Shown: piece by piece, positions 6,283 through 14,438 of the stretch | Position numbering within the stretch: the first letter of the stretch is position 1 | Layout: every line of letters begins with the position of its first letter | NCBI GenBank assembly: GCA_031376485.1 | Contig: JANMDV010000042.1 | Location: 1 to 19,456, forward strand | Direction: 5' to 3' | Length of the DNA stretch: 19,456 nucleotides | Source: CALMEC01 sp031376485 | GTDB taxonomy: Bacteria > Actinomycetota > Thermoleophilia > Miltoncostaeales > Miltoncostaeaceae | Program-made: the position numbers and the translations under genes | The notes under the pieces: model-generated | What the model saw: the letters and a program-made list of their open reading frames with translations, nothing else | The model's database searches: none | Told to the model about the DNA's origin: nothing

Positions 6283-7677
6283 GTGTCTACCAATCGAGGA
6301 CGACCAACCGCATCAGAACGGCGTGCCGAGGCGCGAGAGCGCCGCACGGCCACGATCGCCACAATCGGTGACGGGCTTCCCGTCGTCGCCATCGTTGGGT
6401 ATCCGAACGTCGGCAAATCGACGCTCTTCAACCGCTTGACCGGACGGCGGGAGGCCGTCGTCGACGAACGCCCCGGTGTCACACGCGACCGTCGGGAGAC
6501 GACGGCCGACTGGCGCGGACGCGTGTTCCAGCTCGTCGACACCGGCGGCATCGACGACTCGGACCCGACGCCGATCGGCCGGCAGGTGGTGATCCAGACG
6601 GCGACGGCCATCGAGGAAGCCGACCTGATCCTGTTTGTCATCGACGCGCAAGCCGGCGCGGCCGCGGGCGACCTGGACGTGGCGGAGCGACTGCGCCGCG
6701 CGCAGAAACCCGTGTTCGTCATTGCCAACAAGTGCGACCACGAGCGCCTTGAGGTCGAAGCCCAGTCCCTGTGGGCGCTGGGCATCGGCGACGTGTTCCC
6801 GATCTCGGCCCAGCACGGACGCGGCGCAGGGGACCTGCTGGACGCCATCGTCGAGCGCCTACCTCAGGCGCCGGACATCGACCTGGATGCGGTCGCGCCG
6901 CCGGCGTTCGCCATCCTTGGGCGACCCAACGTCGGCAAGAGCAGCATCCTCAACGCCCTTCTGGGTGAGGAACGCGTCATCGTCCACGACGTGCCCGGTA
7001 CCACGCGCGACCCCGTGGACACGGTCATCGAGGTGGACGGGCAACGCATTGTGCTGACCGACACCGCGGGACTGCGCAAGCGCGGCAAATCCGTCGAAGT
7101 GGTGGAGCGGTACAGCCACCTGCGCGCGGTCCAGTCGGCGGATCGAAGCGATGTCGCGATCGTCGTGTGCGATGCGGTGGAGGGAATCACCGACGCCGAC
7201 CTGGCGGCAGCCGACTACGCGGCCAAGGCACACTGCGCAACGTTGATCGTCATGAACAAGTGGGACCTCGCGCAGCCGCCACTCGATCATCTGACGGGCC
7301 TCGTGCGTGCCAAGGTGCGCCAGCGGCCGACGATCGAGGTCAGCTCGGCGACGACCGGTGAGGGGATCGACCGCATCCTTCCCGCGGCCTTGCGGCTTTA
7401 CGGGCGGCTGTCGCAACGGATCTCCACCAAGCGGCTCAACACGGAGCTTCGGAATCTCGCCGAGGAGCGTCCCGGACCACGCAAGGGAAACCGCCGACTC
7501 TCGATGCGCTACATCGTGCAGACGGGGGTCAATCCCCCGACGTTCCGCCTGGACGTCAACGACAAGGCCCTTCTGACACGCGACTACATCTTCTGGCTCG
7601 AGAACCGGCTGCGCCGGGCATTCGACCTGGAGGGGCTGCCGCTCATCATCGAGGTCCGCGAGCGCCTGCGAACTTGA
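6283..7677 (+). CDS. der: ribosome-assembly GTPase Der (EngA)
   Basis: Der has two GTPase domains in tandem and assists 50S ribosomal subunit maturation. The 464-aa protein shows both. The first has 'GYPNVGKS' (39-46), 'DTGG' (86-89) and 'NKCD' (149-152). The second has 'GRPNVGKS' (213-220), 'DTAG' (260-263) and 'NKWD' (325-328). The C-terminal KH-like domain follows (about 375-464). A basic 30-residue N-terminal extension precedes the first P-loop. The start is GTG 6283. There are 56 bases after plsC with no clear promoter or ribosome-binding site, so it is probably read from the aroA-cmk-plsC transcript. Confidence 0.95.
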   Translation: MSTNRGRPTASERRAEARERRTATIATIGDGLPVVAIVGYPNVGKSTLFNRLTGRREAVVDERPGVTRDRRETTADWRGRVFQLVDTGGIDDSDPTPIGRQVVIQTATAIEEADLILFVIDAQAGAAAGDLDVAERLRRAQKPVFVIANKCDHERLEVEAQSLWALGIGDVFPISAQHGRGAGDLLDAIVERLPQAPDIDLDAVAPPAFAILGRPNVGKSSILNALLGEERVIVHDVPGTTRDPVDTVIEVDGQRIVLTDTAGLRKRGKSVEVVERYSHLRAVQSADRSDVAIVVCDAVEGITDADLAAADYAAKAHCATLIVMNKWDLAQPPLDHLTGLVRAKVRQRPTIEVSSATTGEGIDRILPAALRLYGRLSQRISTKRLNTELRNLAEERPGPRKGNRRLSMRYIVQTGVNPPTFRLDVNDKALLTRDYIFWLENRLRRAFDLEGLPLIIEVRERLRT

Positions 7678-7696
7678 CCAAGTCTTTACCGACGAC

Positions 7697-7727
7697 GTGA
7701 CCACGCGGCGGATCCCGGTGCTACGGT
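7697..7727 (+). promoter_or_regulatory. candidate promoter of the lipoprotein gene
   Basis: GTGACC (7697-7702) and TACGGT (7722-7727) are placed like -35 and -10 elements, with a long 19-base spacer. They sit in the 90-base gap after der. The transcript would start near 7734, about 35 bases before the ATG, which is preceded by GGGGGG. Confidence 0.35.
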
Positions 7728-7767
7728 CGTTCATCGTCACGTTCATCGGTGTCCTGGGGGGTTTGCG

Positions 7768-9369
7768 ATGCATTTCGTCGTACCACGCGCGCTGAAGAAT
7801 CGGCGCAAGTCAGGTGCTCTTGCGGCCGCACTTGCCGCAGCATCGTTGGCCGTGGTCGGCTGCGGAGGGGGATCTGCGTCGACAGGCGCCGGGGCCTCTG
7901 ATGTCGCGGGCTTCATTCCTGCCGGCGCGCCCGTGTACTTCGAGTTATCGACCGACCTGGGCGGGACGCAGTGGACCCAGACCGTGGCCCTTGCAAAGCG
8001 CTTTCCGGGCTACGAGAAGTTCGTCACGAGCGTCACTGACGAACTCGGCAACGAGAAGCTCGACTTCGCGGGACAGATCAAGCCTCTGCTCGGATCCGCG
8101 GCCGGCATCGGGGTGCTCGCCATCAAGGGCCTGGGTAAGGACGATCCCGATCCCGCCGTGGTCGGGGCCATCGATCTGGCCGACGGCAAGGATGCCGAGG
8201 TCCTCGCCTTGATCCAGAGCGGCAAGGACCCGGCCAAGAAGGTCGGCCGGCACGACGGTGTCGATCTGTACGGCGACTCGGAGACCACGTTCGCGATCCT
8301 GGACGGCAAGTTGCTGGTCAGCGACAAACCCGATCGAATCACGCGTGCAATCGACGCTCACCGCGGCGGCGATTCTCAGACGATGGCCGGATCGGCCAAG
8401 CTCGACAAGGCGTTCGCGGAGCTTCCGGACGAGGTCCTGGCCCAGGGGTTCGTCGACCTTGGTGCACTCGTCACGCTCGCCGGCTCGGTGGGCGGCGAGG
8501 CCGTCGCCAATCAGCTCAAAAACGCGGGGTTGGGCGCCGATGCGACCCTTGGGCTCTCGGTCTCCGCCGAAGCCGACGGAGCCCGGATCAAGGCGGTCGG
8601 GCTCGACCTTGGCAACGCTGCTCCCAAGACCGAGCCCTTCACCCCCAAGCTCGTCGAGAAGGTCCCAGCCGACGCGATCGCCTACGCCGGGCTCAAGAAT
8701 GGGTACTCCCTCGGTGAGCAGGTCATCGCGCAGCTCGGTGGACAGAGTCCCGAAGTCAAGAAAGGCCTCGCACAAGCATCGCTCGTCCTGCCGCTGCTCG
8801 GCATCAACCTGGACGACGTCAAGGGACTCACGAGCCTCGAACACGCCCTTGTCGTCACCAAGGGCGCCAAGTACCCCGGCGTGGTGATCGCGCTCGAGGT
8901 CGCCGATCCAGCGAAGGCCGGCGTGACCCTCGACGCCCTGCGCACGAGCGCGCCGGCGCTGATCGAACGGACCGGCACGAAGGTGCCGGCGTTTACCAAG
9001 GTCACACTCGCCAACGGTGTCAGCGGGTGGCAGTCGGCGATCAGGCCCGAGGCGAGCGTCGTTTACGGCGTCGACGGCAACCTCGCGCTGATCGGAACAC
9101 AGGCTGACGCGGTCAAGCAAGTGCAGGCTCCTGCGTCCAAACTGACCGACGATCCGGCATACCAGGCGGCGACGCGTCAGATGCCGTCCAAGGTCGACAG
9201 CTTGCTGTGGCTCAATGGTGAGGAGCTGCTGACGGCCCTCGATGCGGCCGGTGTCCTCAAGGACGCACCCGCTGACGTGATCGCCAACCTGCGCCCACTC
9301 AAGAACGTGGCGGCATGGAGCACCGGAGGCGACAAGCCGACGTTCGAGGCGTTCCTCACGATCAAGTAG
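7768..9369 (+). CDS. DUF3352-like secreted lipoprotein
   Basis: A 533-aa exported protein. The N-terminus has basic residues (RALKNRRK), a hydrophobic Ala/Leu stretch and a lipobox-like 'LAVVGC' with Cys32, so it should be lipidated and held on the outer face of the membrane. After a Gly/Ser linker the body begins 'DVAGFIPAGAPVYFEL', the opening typical of the DUF3352 family ('x-P-A-D-A-P-x-Y-x-E-L'), and it carries related strand-helix units repeated through the protein (e.g. 'VEKVPADAIAYAGLKNG' near 294-310). DUF3352 has no known biochemical role. It has its own promoter candidate and a terminator after the stop, so it is likely monocistronic. The start is ATG 7768 with a G-rich ribosome-binding site (GGGGGG). 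Confidence 0.8.
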   Translation: MHFVVPRALKNRRKSGALAAALAAASLAVVGCGGGSASTGAGASDVAGFIPAGAPVYFELSTDLGGTQWTQTVALAKRFPGYEKFVTSVTDELGNEKLDFAGQIKPLLGSAAGIGVLAIKGLGKDDPDPAVVGAIDLADGKDAEVLALIQSGKDPAKKVGRHDGVDLYGDSETTFAILDGKLLVSDKPDRITRAIDAHRGGDSQTMAGSAKLDKAFAELPDEVLAQGFVDLGALVTLAGSVGGEAVANQLKNAGLGADATLGLSVSAEADGARIKAVGLDLGNAAPKTEPFTPKLVEKVPADAIAYAGLKNGYSLGEQVIAQLGGQSPEVKKGLAQASLVLPLLGINLDDVKGLTSLEHALVVTKGAKYPGVVIALEVADPAKAGVTLDALRTSAPALIERTGTKVPAFTKVTLANGVSGWQSAIRPEASVVYGVDGNLALIGTQADAVKQVQAPASKLTDDPAYQAATRQMPSKVDSLLWLNGEELLTALDAAGVLKDAPADVIANLRPLKNVAAWSTGGDKPTFEAFLTIK

Positions 9370-9381
9370 CGATGGATGACG

Positions 9382-9414
9382 CCGGACCTTCCCTCCCGAC
9401 GGAGGGAGGTCCGG
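9382..9414 (+). terminator. hairpin terminator after lipoprotein gene
   Basis: CCGGACCTTCCCTCC (9382-9396) pairs with GGAGGGAGGTCCGG (9401-9414) through 14 bp with one bulged T and a CGAC loop, 13 bases after the lipoprotein stop. The strong GC stem is followed by GTCGTT, not a true U-run, as is common for actinobacterial terminators. Confidence 0.65.
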
Positions 9415-9511
9415 GTCGTTCGGCACCGCAGGGGTCCGTCGGCGCCCGTGGGGATCTCGCAGAAACTCCTGCACCGCCTGACGTGAGATTTCGCTCGTCT
9501 CCGGCACAGCA

Positions 9512-9540
9512 GTTACTTCTGCGCGGACCCTTGGTATGCT
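9512..9540 (+). promoter_or_regulatory. candidate promoter upstream of small peptide and priA
   Basis: GTTACT (9512-9517) and TATGCT (9535-9540) are spaced by 17 bases. Transcription would start near 9547, giving about 114 bases of leader before the ATG at 9661. The leader can fold: ACGGC (9561-9565) pairs with GCCGT (9592-9596) around an inner TCCC-CTG-GGGA hairpin (9574-9584). No known riboswitch pattern was recognised in it. Confidence 0.4.
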
Positions 9541-9660
9541 CGCCGCCGTCTCACTCCTGAACGGCAGCTGTACTCCCCTGGGGAATCAGACGCCGTCGGC
9601 ACGTGGGAGAACACCAACATCGGCGACGCGTTCGCCGGCGCCGCCCGGGAGGGTTCTCGC

Positions 9661-9744
9661 ATGAAACGTTCCATCATCTTCGCAGTGCTCTTCGGTTTCA
9701 TCCTCGGAGCGGCGCTCGTCATGCGCCGTCGCGCCGAGAAGTAG
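9661..9744 (+). CDS. 27-aa single-helix membrane peptide
   Basis: An ATG at 9661 with GGGAGGG (9647-9653) 7 bases upstream opens a 27-residue peptide. A Lys-Arg start is followed by one hydrophobic segment 'SIIFAVLFGFILGAALVM' and a basic tail 'RRRAEK', stop TAG at 9744. It has the layout of a small single-pass membrane protein. The same frame is open back to 9487 and its codons from about 9558 on have the high-GC third positions of real genes in this window, but the stretch has no ATG, GTG or TTG. A CTG at 9568 would give a 58-residue form. The function is unknown. priA begins 28 bases later and may be cotranscribed. Confidence 0.5.
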   Translation: MKRSIIFAVLFGFILGAALVMRRRAEK

Positions 9745-9772
9745 TTTCTCGCCCGTTCCAGGGCTCTCTCGG

Positions 9773-11959
9773 GTGAGCGCTGTCCAGGTCGTCCTGCTGC
9801 TTGCGACGCGGGCGCTCGATCGACCCCTCGACTACGCGGTGCCTCCGGTGCTCGCCGAGCGCGCTCGGCGCGGGGCTTTGGTCGCGTGTCCCCTCGGTCG
9901 TCGCACCGTCCTCGGTGTGATCGTCGGGGCCGACGAGCCGACTTGGCAGGGGGATCTGGCCGCACTCGCCGGCATCGTTGATGCGCAGCCGATCCCGGAC
10001 GCTCTGGTCGAACTCGCCGCGTGGATCTCCCGTTATTACGCGGCCCCGCTTGCGGCGTGCCTGCGGTTGGTGCTCCCCCCGGGCGCCGAGGGGACGCTCA
10101 AGCGATTGCCGGGCGGCGGATGGCGGCTTGCCGAGATGCCCGGACCCGCGGTGCAGCTCGTGGCGAGTGCACCGGTTGAGGGTGGCACCGCGCGCCATCG
10201 CGCCATCGCTTCGACGTTGGCGGATGCCGGTGGCACCCTGACCGCGACCGACCTGTGCGCCCGCGCCGGGACCACGCTCCCCACGTTGCGGCGGATGGCC
10301 GAGGCCGGGCGAATCGCACTCGAACGCCGCGAGCGCACGCATGCGGACGCGGTGGCGGAGAGTGATCCTGTGCCCGGACCGCAGTTGAACCCAGAGCAGA
10401 TGGCCGCCGTCGCCGAGATCACGGATGCACTCGATCGCGGCCAAGAGGCGCTCCTGGTCCATGGGGTGACCGGATCGGGCAAGACCGAGGTCTATATCCA
10501 TGCGATTGAGGCCGCGCGGGCGCGGGGCAGGGGGGCAATTGTGCTGGCTCCTGAGATAGCACTGACGCCGCAGCTCGTGGAGCGCCTACGAGCCCGTCTG
10601 GGTGCGGGGGTCGCGCTGTGGCACTCCGGCCTGTCTGACGGCGAGCGTGCCGTCGAGGACCGACGGATTCGGGCCGGCGATGCGGACGTCGTGGTCGGCG
10701 CCCGAAGCGCCGTGTTCGCGCCGCTCGCGAACGTCGGATTGATCGTTGTCGACGAGGAACACGAGGCGTCCTACAAGCAGGACGCATCGCCCCGCTATGA
10801 CGCGCGCGGGGTGGCCTACCGACGGGGCCGGCTGGAGGACGCGCTGGTCGTCTATGGAAGCGCGACGCCGCGTCCCGAATCGTGGTGGGCGCTGCACCAT
10901 GTGACGTTGCCCAACCGAGCCGATGGCGCCCCGCTTCCACACGTGGTCGTCGTCGACATGCGGACCCAGCCCCCGGGACCCGTTTCTCGACCACTTGCGC
11001 GGGCGTTGCAGGAGGCGGCGTCGCGCGGCGAGAAGGCCATCCTGCTGCTCAACCGGCGAGGTTTGGCGCGTATGGGGCTGTGCCGGGCGTGCGGCTGGAT
11101 CGCCCGCTGCCCGTCATGCGATGTGCCGCTCGTCGTCCACGACCGGCCGGAACATCTGGTGTGCCACCACTGTGGGTACGACACGCCCGTGCCGGTGCTG
11201 TGCCCGTCGTGTCGTGCAGCCGAGGTCGTGCGACAAGGCTCGGGAACCCAAGGACTCGAAGAGGCGCTCGCTGCCATCGTTCCCGACGTTCCGTTGATCC
11301 GGCTCGACGGTGATGCGATTGCGCGACGAGGCGAGCTCGGGAGCAGGCTTGCGCGGTTTGCCCGGCCCGGCGCGGCGGTGCTCCTGGGGACGCAGATGGT
11401 GGCCAAAGGCCACGATCTGCCGTCGGTGACGGTCGCAGGTGTGCTTGACGCCGACGGCGCTCTGCAGAAACCCGATTTTCGCGCAGAGGAACGCGCATTC
11501 GCGCTCATCGTCCAGCTCGCCGGACGTGCCGGGCGTCGTGGCGAGCCGTCAACGGTGTTCGTGCAGGCGTGGGAGCCCGATGGGCGTGCGGTCAAGCTCG
11601 GCGCCAACCACGCCGTGACGGAGTTTCTCGCAGGGGAGATCCACCGACGTCAGGACCGGCAGTTCCCGCCGTTCGGGCATTTGGTGCGAATCGTCCTGGA
11701 CGGGGACAATCCGGGCTCGGTGCTCGACGCAGCGCGAGGGTTGGCGGACGTCCTGCGAGAGTCCGAGCCAACGGTCAGCGTGCTCGGACCCGCCATGTTG
11801 CACCGGCTCCGGACGCGTTCGCGTCGCGCGATCCTGGTTCGGGCCGAGCGGGCGACCGACGCGACCGCGCTCATCTTGCGCCACATCGAGGCCCGTCAGG
11901 CGGCGCTGCGGACGGCGGCGGTGCGGATCGTCATCGACGTGGATCCCCAGGACACCTAG
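9773..11959 (+). CDS. priA: primosomal protein N' (replication restart helicase PriA)
   Basis: PriA recognises stalled forks and starts reassembly of the replisome. The 728-aa protein has the N-terminal DNA-binding region (1-105), Walker A 'GVTGSGKT' (231-238), the DEEH box (327-330), 'GSATPRPES' (362-370), 'GTQMVAKGHD' (539-548) and 'QLAGRAGR' (581-588). Eight zinc-binding cysteines (437, 440, 446, 449, 464, 467, 477, 480) lie between the helicase lobes. All ATPase motifs are present, in contrast to the degenerate PriA of mycobacteria and streptomycetes. The start is GTG 9773, with only a weak ribosome-binding site. The priA-def-fmt-rsmB order is frequent in bacteria. Confidence 0.95.
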   Translation: MSAVQVVLLLATRALDRPLDYAVPPVLAERARRGALVACPLGRRTVLGVIVGADEPTWQGDLAALAGIVDAQPIPDALVELAAWISRYYAAPLAACLRLVLPPGAEGTLKRLPGGGWRLAEMPGPAVQLVASAPVEGGTARHRAIASTLADAGGTLTATDLCARAGTTLPTLRRMAEAGRIALERRERTHADAVAESDPVPGPQLNPEQMAAVAEITDALDRGQEALLVHGVTGSGKTEVYIHAIEAARARGRGAIVLAPEIALTPQLVERLRARLGAGVALWHSGLSDGERAVEDRRIRAGDADVVVGARSAVFAPLANVGLIVVDEEHEASYKQDASPRYDARGVAYRRGRLEDALVVYGSATPRPESWWALHHVTLPNRADGAPLPHVVVVDMRTQPPGPVSRPLARALQEAASRGEKAILLLNRRGLARMGLCRACGWIARCPSCDVPLVVHDRPEHLVCHHCGYDTPVPVLCPSCRAAEVVRQGSGTQGLEEALAAIVPDVPLIRLDGDAIARRGELGSRLARFARPGAAVLLGTQMVAKGHDLPSVTVAGVLDADGALQKPDFRAEERAFALIVQLAGRAGRRGEPSTVFVQAWEPDGRAVKLGANHAVTEFLAGEIHRRQDRQFPPFGHLVRIVLDGDNPGSVLDAARGLADVLRESEPTVSVLGPAMLHRLRTRSRRAILVRAERATDATALILRHIEARQAALRTAAVRIVIDVDPQDT

Positions 11960-11987
11960 ACAGTGCGCTCCTCAGGTTCCCCAGGAC
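11944..11987 (+). repeat. 10-bp direct repeat at the priA 3' end
   Basis: TCCCCAGGAC occurs at 11944-11953, inside the last codons of priA, and again at 11978-11987, 34 bases apart. It may be chance or a binding site; no function is evident. Confidence 0.25.
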
Positions 11988-12040
11988 GGTTGACTCTGTG
12001 TGACGGGCACTTGCTGCGCGCGTTCCTCGTCGGACATCGA

Positions 12041-12046
12041 TACGAT
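12041..12046 (+). promoter_or_regulatory. possible -10 for the def-rib operon
   Basis: TACGAT fits the -10 pattern and lies in the 130-base gap between priA and the next gene, the largest gap before the downstream operon. No clear -35 is present at 16-18 bases. A TTGACT at 11990-11995 is too far upstream to pair with it. The start would be near 12053, about 37 bases before ATG 12090. Confidence 0.3.
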
Positions 12047-12089
12047 TCCGCGGCCCGGACAACACCTGTGACGAGGAGTGTCGCGACCC

Positions 12090-12959
12090 ATGCCGGTACC
12101 CCGCCTTTTCGAGTCCTCATCCGATCAATGTGAACGTTGGATCCATGTGCTTGCCTGCCTGATCGGCCTTTCGGGACCCGAGACCCGACCCGCCGTGCTC
12201 GCCGAGTTGACCGGCGAGGATCTGCCTGGCGTCGAGGATGCCCAGACACGCGAGACTCACCCCTTGGGTGGCACAGGCGTCGACATCTTGGTGCGCGATC
12301 GCAACCGGCGATGGGCGGTGGCCGTTCAGGCGACGCTGGGATTCGACGCCGACACGTATCCCGGCATCGTTGCGGCGCACGCCGCGCTGGCCGATCAGGC
12401 CGAACGTGTCATCGGGGTTGTCATCACACCCGATCGCAAGCCGCCCCCAGGTGTACATGCGGCGAAGGCCGACGGTCTCGATGCCCGTCACAAGAGCTGG
12501 CTTCGCGTGCGTGACTGGGTTCAGGAGCGGCCCGAGCGGGGCGGTTCCACCGGCGTGGATCTGGCATTGCTGCGTGAGGCCGAGTACTTCTTCACACCGC
12601 GGGTGGCCGAACTCTACCGGCTTGAGGAGTACAGCCCGCCGCTTGCGCAACACCTTCGTCCCGTCTTCTCCGCTGCGTTCTTCGATCTCAACGACATCTC
12701 TGCGGCACCTCGCATCGTGAGTGGGTCGACCGGGACGACGGAGGCGCGGATCGCGTTCCCCCGCACCGGCGACGCCGTGGCCGAGATCATCCTGGACAAT
12801 GGCGCCATGTCGGTTCGGGTGGCCGACGCCGACATCGGGGGTGGGTTCGTCGCCGACGGCTCGACTGCGACGCTTGCAATCACGGAGCCCGCCGACTGGG
12901 TGCGCAACCGGTCAGGAGCGCTGGCCGCTGCGCGCCGCCTCCTGCCAGTGACGCGGTAG
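12090..12959 (+). CDS. unknown protein with PD-(D/E)XK nuclease-like core
   Basis: A 289-aa soluble protein that I do not recognise as a named family. ATG 12090 is preferred because GAGGAG (12073-12078) lies 11 bases upstream; a GTG at 12078 overlaps that site. Residues 58-116 read 'PLGGTGVDILVRDRNRRW' and then 'AVAVQATLGFDADTYPG', followed by a helix and 'RVIGVVITPDRK'. This order (D in a strand, second strand, helix, third strand ending in 'TPD') matches the core of PD-(D/E)XK nuclease-like folds. At the place of the E-x-K pair the protein has Q80-A-T82, so nuclease activity is doubtful. The rest (160-289) is mixed helix and strand. It is 7 bases upstream of def and probably in the same operon. 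The fold assignment is inference. Confidence 0.65.
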   Translation: MPVPRLFESSSDQCERWIHVLACLIGLSGPETRPAVLAELTGEDLPGVEDAQTRETHPLGGTGVDILVRDRNRRWAVAVQATLGFDADTYPGIVAAHAALADQAERVIGVVITPDRKPPPGVHAAKADGLDARHKSWLRVRDWVQERPERGGSTGVDLALLREAEYFFTPRVAELYRLEEYSPPLAQHLRPVFSAAFFDLNDISAAPRIVSGSTGTTEARIAFPRTGDAVAEIILDNGAMSVRVADADIGGGFVADGSTATLAITEPADWVRNRSGALAAARRLLPVTR

Positions 12960-12966
12960 GTCGTCT

Positions 12967-13509
12967 GTGGCCGACCGCACATTCGACGATCCGGCGCTCG
13001 AAGAGCGCCGACAACGGGCACTGGGCTACGTCCGGCAGATCGGCGACCCCGTGCTGCGGACGCCGTCGGCACGCGTCGAGGTCTTCGACGACGCGTTACG
13101 TGACGAGGTCGCCACGATGATGGAGCTGATGCACAGCGCGCGCGGCGTCGGGCTTGCCGCGCCCCAGCTCGGACGGTTGCGCCGGTTGATCGTCATCGAC
13201 CCGTTCGAAGATGAACCCCCCGTTGCACTGGCCAATCCCGAGATCACCTGGCATTCGGACGAGCAGGAATCCGCTGACGAAGGCTGCCTCTCGATCGGCG
13301 AGATCGTCGTGCCGGTCACGCGCCCCGTCGCGATACGCGTGCAGGCGCAGGATGTCGCCGGCAACCCGGTCGCGCTGGAGATCGAGGGCTTCGGCGCACG
13401 CGTCATCCAGCACGAAATCGACCACCTGGACGGCATCTTGATCTTGGACCGCACCGGACCCGACGACCGCAAGGAGGCGTTGAGGCAGCTGCGCGCAGGG
13501 GACTCGTAG
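12967..13509 (+). CDS. def: peptide deformylase
   Basis: Peptide deformylase removes the formyl group from the N-terminal Met of new proteins using a metal ion. The 180-aa protein has all three motifs: 'GVGLAAPQ' (60-67), 'EGCLS' with metal-binding Cys107 (105-109) and 'QHEIDH' with His149, Glu150 and His153. An N-terminal extension of about 20 residues precedes the usual start of the domain. The start is GTG 12967, 7 bases after the upstream stop. The TAG stop shares its G with the GTG start of fmt, the gene that adds the formyl group to initiator tRNA, a common pairing. Confidence 0.95.
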   Translation: MADRTFDDPALEERRQRALGYVRQIGDPVLRTPSARVEVFDDALRDEVATMMELMHSARGVGLAAPQLGRLRRLIVIDPFEDEPPVALANPEITWHSDEQESADEGCLSIGEIVVPVTRPVAIRVQAQDVAGNPVALEIEGFGARVIQHEIDHLDGILILDRTGPDDRKEALRQLRAGDS

Positions 13510-14438
13510 TGGCACGGGTTGCTTTCGCTGGAAGCCCTCCGGCGGCCGCGACCGTGCTGCGCGCCCTCGTCGCGGCGGGCCACGACATCCCGGTCGTCAT
13601 CTCACAGCCTGACCGGCCCAAAGGGCGGGGTGGCAATACCGTGCCGACCGCCGTCAGCGACGCGGCCGTCGATCTGGGGCTCGAGCTGCGGCGCCCGGCG
13701 TCCATCAACGACGCCGAGATGCTGGACGAACTCGCCGCACTGGGCATCGCGGCGGTCTGCGTGGTCGGATTCGGCCAGATCCTGCGGGAACAGCTGCTCA
13801 CGAGGTGGCCGTGCATCAACGTGCATTTCTCGATTTTGCCCGCGTATCGGGGCGCCGCCCCGGTGGAGCGCGTGCTGATGGACGGCGGTGCCGAGACCGG
13901 CGTGACGATCATGCGGATGGATGCCGGACTCGACACCGGTCCCATCATCTCGATCGGCCGTATCGCAATCGGGTCCGACGAGGATGCCGGGTCGCTGCTC
14001 GACCGACTCGCAGTGTGCGGCGGTCAGTACTTGAACACGGCGCTAACCGACCTGTCGGCAGGAACCCTGTCGATGCGTAACCAGCCAGGCGACGGCGTGT
14101 CCTTCGCACCGAAGATCAGCGGTGCCGACATCGCGCTCGACTTCAGTCAGGCTGCGGCGTCGGTGGCCAATCGCATCCGGGCACTGTCGCCACACATCGG
14201 GGCGGTCTGCCTGATCGACGGACAACGCTTCAAGCTCTGGGCGGCGCGACCGGTCCACACGCACGGTCTGCAGCCGGGCGTGATGGGAGTCGAGGATGGT
14301 CGCCTGCTCCTGCCATGTCGCGACGGCGCGCTGCACGTGTTGGAGCTGCAGCCACCCAACCGCAGCCGGATGCCCGCCGCGGACTTTCTGCGCGGTTGGC
14401 GCGGCGGGCTCGGGCTCGGCCAGATCCCCGCCCACTGA
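13509..14438 (+). CDS. fmt: methionyl-tRNA formyltransferase
   Basis: Fmt transfers a formyl group from 10-formyltetrahydrofolate to Met-tRNA(fMet). The 309-aa protein has the expected length and order: an N-terminal Rossmann-like domain (1-200) with 'NVHFSILPAYRGAAP' (104-118; Asn104 and His106 are the catalytic pair) and 'MRMDAGLDTGP' with Asp142, then the C-terminal tRNA-binding beta-barrel domain (about 205-309). The start is GTG 13509 overlapping the def stop by one base. Its TGA overlaps the ATG of rsmB by one base (TGATG). Confidence 0.95.
   Translation: MARVAFAGSPPAAATVLRALVAAGHDIPVVISQPDRPKGRGGNTVPTAVSDAAVDLGLELRRPASINDAEMLDELAALGIAAVCVVGFGQILREQLLTRWPCINVHFSILPAYRGAAPVERVLMDGGAETGVTIMRMDAGLDTGPIISIGRIAIGSDEDAGSLLDRLAVCGGQYLNTALTDLSAGTLSMRNQPGDGVSFAPKISGADIALDFSQAAASVANRIRALSPHIGAVCLIDGQRFKLWAARPVHTHGLQPGVMGVEDGRLLLPCRDGALHVLELQPPNRSRMPAADFLRGWRGGLGLGQIPAH

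Noticed and set aside
7945..9507. A 520-codon minus-strand frame across the lipoprotein gene
   Set aside because: It mirrors the coding frame of the lipoprotein, which has signal peptide, lipobox and family pattern; the antisense protein has none.
9541..9660. A known riboswitch in the leader of the small peptide
   Set aside because: A foldable hairpin is present, but I could not match it to TPP, FMN, cobalamin, SAM, glycine, c-di-GMP or c-di-AMP consensus features.
9536..9664. A 42-codon frame ending in an ATGA overlap with the small peptide
   Set aside because: Its ATG lies within the likely -10 element TATGCT, it has no ribosome-binding site, and the translation (rich in Pro, Ser, Arg and Thr) looks like an off-frame reading.
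11990..12018. TTGACT as the -35 of a promoter before the 12090 gene
   Set aside because: At 16-18 bases downstream there is no -10-like hexamer; the nearest, TACGAT at 12041, is 45 bases away.
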